Assembly: GCA_025928535.1 (NCBI GenBank)
Contig: JAICJJ010000139.1
Coordinates: 1-7,183, forward strand
DNA: 7,183 nt
Source: Thermomicrobiales bacterium
Lineage (GTDB): Bacteria; Chloroflexota; Chloroflexia; Thermomicrobiales; UBA6265
Reading direction: 5' to 3'
Under the pieces are notes generated by a model. It worked only from the letters and a program-made list of their open reading frames with translations, made no database searches and was not told the origin of the DNA. Positions within the stretch are counted from its first letter, which is position 1, and every line of letters begins with the position of its first letter. Below are positions 7,095 through 7,183 of the stretch, one piece after another. The position numbers were made by a program, and so were the translations under genes.

Positions 7095-7183
7095 TCAGGC
7101 GGCGCGCCAAAAGGTCTCCCACTGGTCGTTGAAGAGGGCGACCCGGACTTGGGCGACGGCATTGGCGCCGATGTCGCTCCAAC
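7095..7183 (-). CDS. C-terminal end of an unrecognised protein
   Basis: Seen: 28 complete codons ending in TGA at 7097-7095, with the rest of the gene beyond the right edge. The peptide starts WSDIGANAVAQVR and ends with NDQWETFWRAA. Its balanced amphipathic composition, rich in Trp, Val and Phe, looks like real protein, unlike the Arg/Ser/Pro-rich shadow frames around it. I cannot assign a family from so short a tail. It runs in the same direction as the regulator, 205 nt upstream of its start, so it is probably a separate transcription unit. A chance open frame is possible over this length. Confidence 0.6.
   Translation of the reverse strand, partial: WSDIGANAVAQVRVALFNDQWETFWRAA

Noticed and set aside
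5177..7132. A 651-codon open frame on the plus strand
   Set aside because: Codon-aligned antisense shadow of the PucR-type regulator; Arg-rich and without domain resemblance.
6890..7162. A 91-residue N-terminal extension of the PucR-type regulator
   Set aside because: Low-complexity Ser/Pro/Arg composition, overlap with the end of the upstream gene, and a good AGGAG site in front of the internal ATG at 6889.
1..7183. CRISPR arrays, tRNA/rRNA genes, insertion sequences and phage genes
   Set aside because: No regularly spaced repeats, no tRNA-like cloverleaf, no transposase or integrase motifs and no terminal inverted repeats were seen on either strand.

Overview
The window is GC-rich DNA. 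Every gene I can support lies on the minus strand, so the region is read from right to left. It looks like a bacterial catabolic island: the tail of an unknown gene, a PucR-family regulator, a Tat-exported polyamine-type substrate-binding protein, and the two halves (HyuB then HyuA) of an ATP-dependent hydantoinase/oxoprolinase/ketone-carboxylase-type enzyme. The Tat signal, Shine-Dalgarno sites and sigma70-like promoter point to bacteria. The Ala/Thr/Pro linker after the signal peptide, together with PucR and HyuAB, would fit Chloroflexota (Thermomicrobia-like) or a proteobacterium, but the phylum cannot be fixed from this sequence.

Layout, in transcription order. 7183-7095: last 28 codons of an unrecognised gene. 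7094-6890: a 205-nt gap holding a perfect 15-bp palindrome, a candidate operator. 6889-5264: PucR-family regulator, 541 aa, with its start fixed by an AGGAG site. 5263-5088: a 176-nt gap with a candidate promoter (5205-5177) and a GC-rich hairpin (5147-5124) in the predicted leader. 5087-3861: substrate-binding protein gene interrupted by an in-frame TAG at 4154-4152, with the reading frame intact on both sides. 3860-3845: a GC hairpin between this gene and hyuB. 3824-1866: HyuB, 652 aa, with an unusual N-terminal Cys4 zinc-ribbon (TRASH-like) segment. 1869-1: HyuA, overlapping HyuB by ATGA and cut by the window edge after 623 codons.

Proposed logic (inference): the PucR-type protein senses a nitrogenous metabolite and controls the downstream operon; the binding protein captures a substrate for an ABC importer whose membrane and ATPase genes are not in the window; HyuA and HyuB use ATP to open a cyclic amide or carboxylate a substrate in the cytoplasm. 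The points most worth a second look are the single amber codon in the binding protein, which falls exactly where the family tends to have Gln, and the zinc-finger extension fused to HyuB. The very long plus-strand reading frames are codon-aligned antisense shadows of these genes.
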